Position numbers and translations under genes: made by a program
Notes under the pieces: model-generated
Told to the model about the DNA's origin: nothing
The model's database searches: none
Seen by the model: the letters and a program-made list of their open reading frames with translations, nothing else
Shown: piece by piece, positions 60,473 through 64,000 of the stretch
Numbering within the stretch: the stretch's first letter is position 1
How the letters are laid out: each line of letters starts with the position of its first letter
Assembly (NCBI RefSeq): GCF_029867415.1
Contig: NC_081180.1
Location: 237,275,823-237,339,822 of the forward strand
Direction: 5' to 3'
Source: Vicia villosa
Lineage: Eukaryota > Streptophyta > Magnoliopsida > Fabales > Fabaceae
Length of the DNA: 64,000 nt

Positions 60473-61740
60473 TAGTCTCTTGAACCTCAAAGCAAAATTG
60501 TGGTTTACCAATTATATCAACATATATCTTACCTAGAAGAAGTAATAACAGAGTCTTTATTTCCTCTAATGCTTTCTATCCAATACTAACAATATCAAAA
60601 ATCTAATAAGTCAAACTAGAGTAGAAAGTAACATAATTTGAAGGTATTGTTTGGGGCATTTTTGGTTTCTATAATCCAAAAACAAGCATAAAACTTGTAT
60701 AGATTCAAGAATTCGGATAATATCAACAACCTAGAAAGAAAAGAATATAATGCATAAATCATATAAAATCAAGCAAATGTGTATTAAATATTTTGAAATA
60801 GAAAAATAATGGATGATTCAAAAAAAGAATTGATATAAGATGAGTCGAAACGAAATATTTAAAGTTAGGATTTAGGTGTTTGAAAAACTCAATTATCGAA
60901 GTGAAAGAAATAAATACTACCTTGTTAATGATAGAGGGATTTTAAATTCTTGAATTTAGAGACTGAAAATTATACTACTGAATTTTGAATCTAGAGGACA
61001 TTTTTATCATTTTATAAAATTTCTTATAATTTAATGTAGTGACAAAAGAATTTTTCTAACATCTCATAAACTTAAGCCCATAAGAATATTTTCAAATTTA
61101 GTTTCTAAATAAATAAATGAAATAGCATATAATTAAATTACAAAACCATTAAACTAGGTTTATCATAGTCTCATTGTCCAATTAAGGTGAATATGTTCTT
61201 TCTAAACCGAACCAAAACATGTAAAAAAAATCTAAACATGTCAAAATCTAAACATATCAAAATCATATTCAATTATATACATCTAAAATCAATATTTTAA
61301 AACCCAAAATTAAAACCAATCATTCACTTAATTCCACTCAATTATATCACCTCACATTCCATTGCTACTAAGGCCAAAAAGGAAAGGAAAAAAAAAACAC
61401 ATTCTACCAAAATTCCAAATGCTAACATAACAATCAACGCCACAAATAAATATTAATCTAATAAAATTATACTCAATTTTTTGTTTTCTACCTTCTCAAA
61501 CATTGGAATATCCGGAAAACATATAACCACTAAATTTATATTTTTTAGTAACTACCACTAAATGTTAATACTATATGATAGTCTTACAAAATAAAATGTT
61601 ATATAAAACTATATAGTATCAATCACAAGAAAAACCTTTGATTTCACCTCCATTTTTTCTTCCTAGTTAACACTCACAAACAAACTTCATTTTGTTTTCT
61701 CCGCCCCCATTTTCTATATCTCCACCCCCTCTTTATATTG
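60473..61740. other. AT-rich upstream DNA of the kelch gene
   Basis: No gene seen. The last ~80 bp before the kelch ATG are C/T-rich (ctccaccccctctttatattg), leader-like. Confidence 0.4.
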
Positions 61741-61812
61741 TTACATTTCCCACTCACACAAAAAATATAGCATCACTAATAAACTTTGCATCATAATCTC
61801 CCAAATTCTCCA

Positions 61813-62922
61813 ATGGGGTCCCTTCCTTCTCCACCACCATCACCTTCTCAAGAAAATCTTCTTTCAAATTATGTCATGGTCACAATTTTCTGTCCTAGAG
61901 AACCATCACCAAATGTGACACTTTGTAATTCAATTCACCTTTATTATCCTTCATCCAATACATGGAGCTATGTTGGTACAATTCCTGGCCTAGGTGATGA
62001 CCAAGTATTAAAAGGCTTTTCTTTGGTTTCATTGGGTGATTTTGTTTATATAATTGGTGGACAAATTTGTTACAAAGAAAAGGTTCATGTTAATGACGAT
62101 TCGGCTGAGTTTCTTGACGAAGGTATAAGAGTTATACCAAACGTACTTCGTTACAATATAAGAACTAATCAATGGTTCAATTGTGCACCACTAGGTGTTG
62201 CTAGGTATGATTTTGCTTGCACAGTTAGTGACAATAAGATCTTCGTGGCAGGAGGAAAGTCCATGTTGGCGAGTGCGAGAGGGATCTCCTCATCTGAGTT
62301 GTATGATCCTGAACTTAACACGTGGACCCGTTTACCTAATTTGCATATTTTGAGGTATAAATGTATAGGTGTGACATGGAAAAATAAAGTTTATATTGTT
62401 GGAGGTTTTGCTGAAACTGAAGACTCTGATTTAACTATGACGAGCATTGTTGAACGGAGTTCAGCTGAAGTTTATGATACGCAAACAAATAAATGGGATC
62501 TTATTGCAGGCATGTGGCAACTTGATGTACCACCTAATCAAATCGTGGCGGTGAATGAGTCACTTTTTAGCTCGGGTGATTGTTTGAATGCTTGGAAAGG
62601 ACACGTTGAGGTTTACGATGGAAAACTTTGGAATGAAGTTGAGGGATCGCGTAAGAGAAGTCTTTCGACGTTGGAATATAACTACGAAAATTGGCCTTTT
62701 AATCAAAGATTATACTTGACTATGGCGCCGATCGGGAATAGATTGTTTTTCTTGGCGGGTTATAGGGTTGGTGATGGAGAATTGGCAAGAACAATGTCGG
62801 TTGTTCATGTATTTGATACTTCAACTAGTGCAGATGCTTGGAGAAGCTTTGAACCAATGGAGATGGAAGGTGAGAAAGAGCTTTGTAGCCATTGTTGTGT
62901 TGTGCAACTCTCATCACCTTAA
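61813..62922 (+). CDS. Kelch-repeat protein, 369 aa
   Basis: Single exon, start at ATG 61813 (MGSLPSPPPSPSQENLL); the frame is open slightly further upstream but has no ATG. Kelch blades: FVYIIGGQ (about residues 80-87), NKIFVAGGK with YDPELNTWTRLP, NKVYIVGGF with EVYDTQTNKWDLIAG, and a final NRLFFLAGY with VHVFDTSTSADAWRSF. The GG pairs and spaced Tyr/Trp define a beta-propeller of about five to six blades. There is no F-box at the N-terminus, which is instead proline/serine-rich. Likely a protein-binding propeller of the plant galactose-oxidase/kelch superfamily; the partner is unknown. Codon pattern and length look intact. Confidence 0.88.
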   Translation: MGSLPSPPPSPSQENLLSNYVMVTIFCPREPSPNVTLCNSIHLYYPSSNTWSYVGTIPGLGDDQVLKGFSLVSLGDFVYIIGGQICYKEKVHVNDDSAEFLDEGIRVIPNVLRYNIRTNQWFNCAPLGVARYDFACTVSDNKIFVAGGKSMLASARGISSSELYDPELNTWTRLPNLHILRYKCIGVTWKNKVYIVGGFAETEDSDLTMTSIVERSSAEVYDTQTNKWDLIAGMWQLDVPPNQIVAVNESLFSSGDCLNAWKGHVEVYDGKLWNEVEGSRKRSLSTLEYNYENWPFNQRLYLTMAPIGNRLFFLAGYRVGDGELARTMSVVHVFDTSTSADAWRSFEPMEMEGEKELCSHCCVVQLSSP

Positions 62923-63840
62923 TTGATAAAGAAAGAAGAAGAAAAAAGAATGGTGTATGTTTTATTATAGATTACATCTTATGCAATGATATTTTCACAT
63001 TCTCTCGACACACTTTTATCAATGATTATAAACTTTATGTGAGTGAAGTTAGTAAAACTTGCATAAATTTTATAGAGAAATAGTAATAAGTGGATGTAGA
63101 GAATTAGAGTGTTTTAATAGTTTTGTACGTTGTAATCAATGCATGGCATTTTTGCTAATGAATTTTGCTTTTAGATGTTTAGAGAAAATCAGATTTTCAT
63201 GATTGTTGAAGAAGATATCAACTTTTCAAGTTGGATTTGGTGGAACATGGTTATATGAATATCTTGATTATGGTTTATAAACCACTTCTAGTAATCATTC
63301 ACTTCTAGATATACTCCCTCTAAAGAAAAAGCTTTTTTCATTCACTTACACTTGCAATCACCACATTAACAAAACACACTATCAAACCACCAATAAAATA
63401 AAACAAGACTTTCGAACAAAAACAAAACCATACACTTTAGCAACCATCGACTTTGATGTAATTATTAGTATAAAGATGGCAAAGAAACAATACCGTCTCT
63501 GTAAAATCATTTAAAAATAATAGGACAGACAAAAATTATTGAAGATACAAATCTAAAATCATAGTATATTTCACTCAAAAATTTGAGGACGAGATGAGGC
63601 AGATATATGTCTTACACCTATAAAAACTAAAAAATAATTAAGAAATTGTAAACGTCGGCACCCGAAAAATTAAAGTGTGTAGAGCTAAAACATTAATCAA
63701 TTTAAAAAAAATATAAAATAGACATACTCGACAGGTCAGATCCATTTGACTGCCCCTTAATTATTGGGTCATGAAGCAAAGAGTCATCATAATGTTGAAT
63801 AGAAAACAAAATAACACACAAGTGAATTAAAACCACATAT
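62923..63840. other. 3' flank of the kelch gene
   Basis: AT-rich; the 3' UTR probably occupies the first 200-300 bp. Nothing else recognised. Confidence 0.4.
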
Positions 63841-64000
63841 TACCCTAAAACATTATACTTTTCAACTTCATCCAAAATATTCAATATAACAAACAAGCAA
63901 CAACAAATCAATGGTATACAATTCTTAAGAAAATACAGGCCCAAAATCTCATCCATGGACCAATCACAGAAAAGCCCACCAAACCCATCAACCTCCAACA
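63841..64000 (-). other. Possible C-terminal end of a minus-strand gene at the window edge
   Basis: One minus-strand frame is open for 53 codons from the edge to a TAA at 63841-63843, beginning LEVDGFGGLFCDWSMDEIL. The acidic/aromatic pattern resembles the C-terminal tails of some plant transcription factors, but it is too short to assign. It could be chance. Confidence 0.2.

Noticed and set aside
61786..61812. Upstream extension of the kelch frame
   Set aside because: It would start at TTG; the first ATG is at 61813 and is followed by a full family-length protein.

Overview
This is plant nuclear DNA, very probably from a legume of the pea/vetch/clover alliance (Fabeae or Trifolieae). The basis is AT-rich intergenic DNA, plant-type intron-containing genes, a complete Ogre-type (Tat-lineage Ty3/gypsy) retrotransposon with roughly 5-kb LTRs of the kind abundant in Fabeae, SIRE-like Copia LTR sequence, plant L1-type LINEs with DUF4283/zinc-knuckle ORF1, Stowaway and hAT-type elements, and very long dinucleotide repeats. 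The species call is inference; the element architecture is read directly.

Host genes lie only at the edges. At the left edge are the last three coding exons of a GID8-like CTLH/CRA protein (+, about 577-2165) and a small conserved plant gene of unknown function (-, 2879-3184) with a TATA box. At the right is a single-exon kelch-repeat gene (+, 61813-62922), and possibly the end of another gene on the minus strand at the very edge.

Between them is nested repeat DNA. A decayed minus-strand Copia element (4200-6638) carries a 715-bp hAT-like insertion. It abuts a SIRE-like Copia LTR that is split by a 22,475-bp Ogre element (7455-29929; TSD CGAGG). The Ogre has two LTRs of 4962 and 4953 bp that differ by about 1%, an Arg-tRNA-type PBS, an extra ORF1, gag-pro, a putative intron whose donor overlaps the pro stop codon, and RT / RNase H / second RNase H / integrase. 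All its coding units carry lesions: a 26-bp duplication in ORF1, a TGA in gag, a protease DTG changed to DTR, and an A-tract frameshift before RT. Although young, it therefore looks non-autonomous. Its 3' non-coding region holds three tandem hairpins whose stems differ in sequence but keep pairing, the most interesting signal in the window.

From 31.3 to 35.8 kb there is a fold-back element flanked by (TA)27 and an uninterrupted (TG)301, a 1.6-kb AT-rich tandem array, and a hAT-type element with a perfect 8-bp TSD. From 36.5 to 38.3 kb is a decayed Ty3 gag-pro. A 5'-truncated LINE occupies 40773-43216 with a 12-bp TSD, followed by a Stowaway MITE and other small repeats. A nearly full-length LINE (48191-57018, TSD AACTAAATACA) is interrupted by a 5'-deleted Athila-like Ty3 element (about 49140-52059). 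The rest is AT-rich intergenic DNA with microsatellites.
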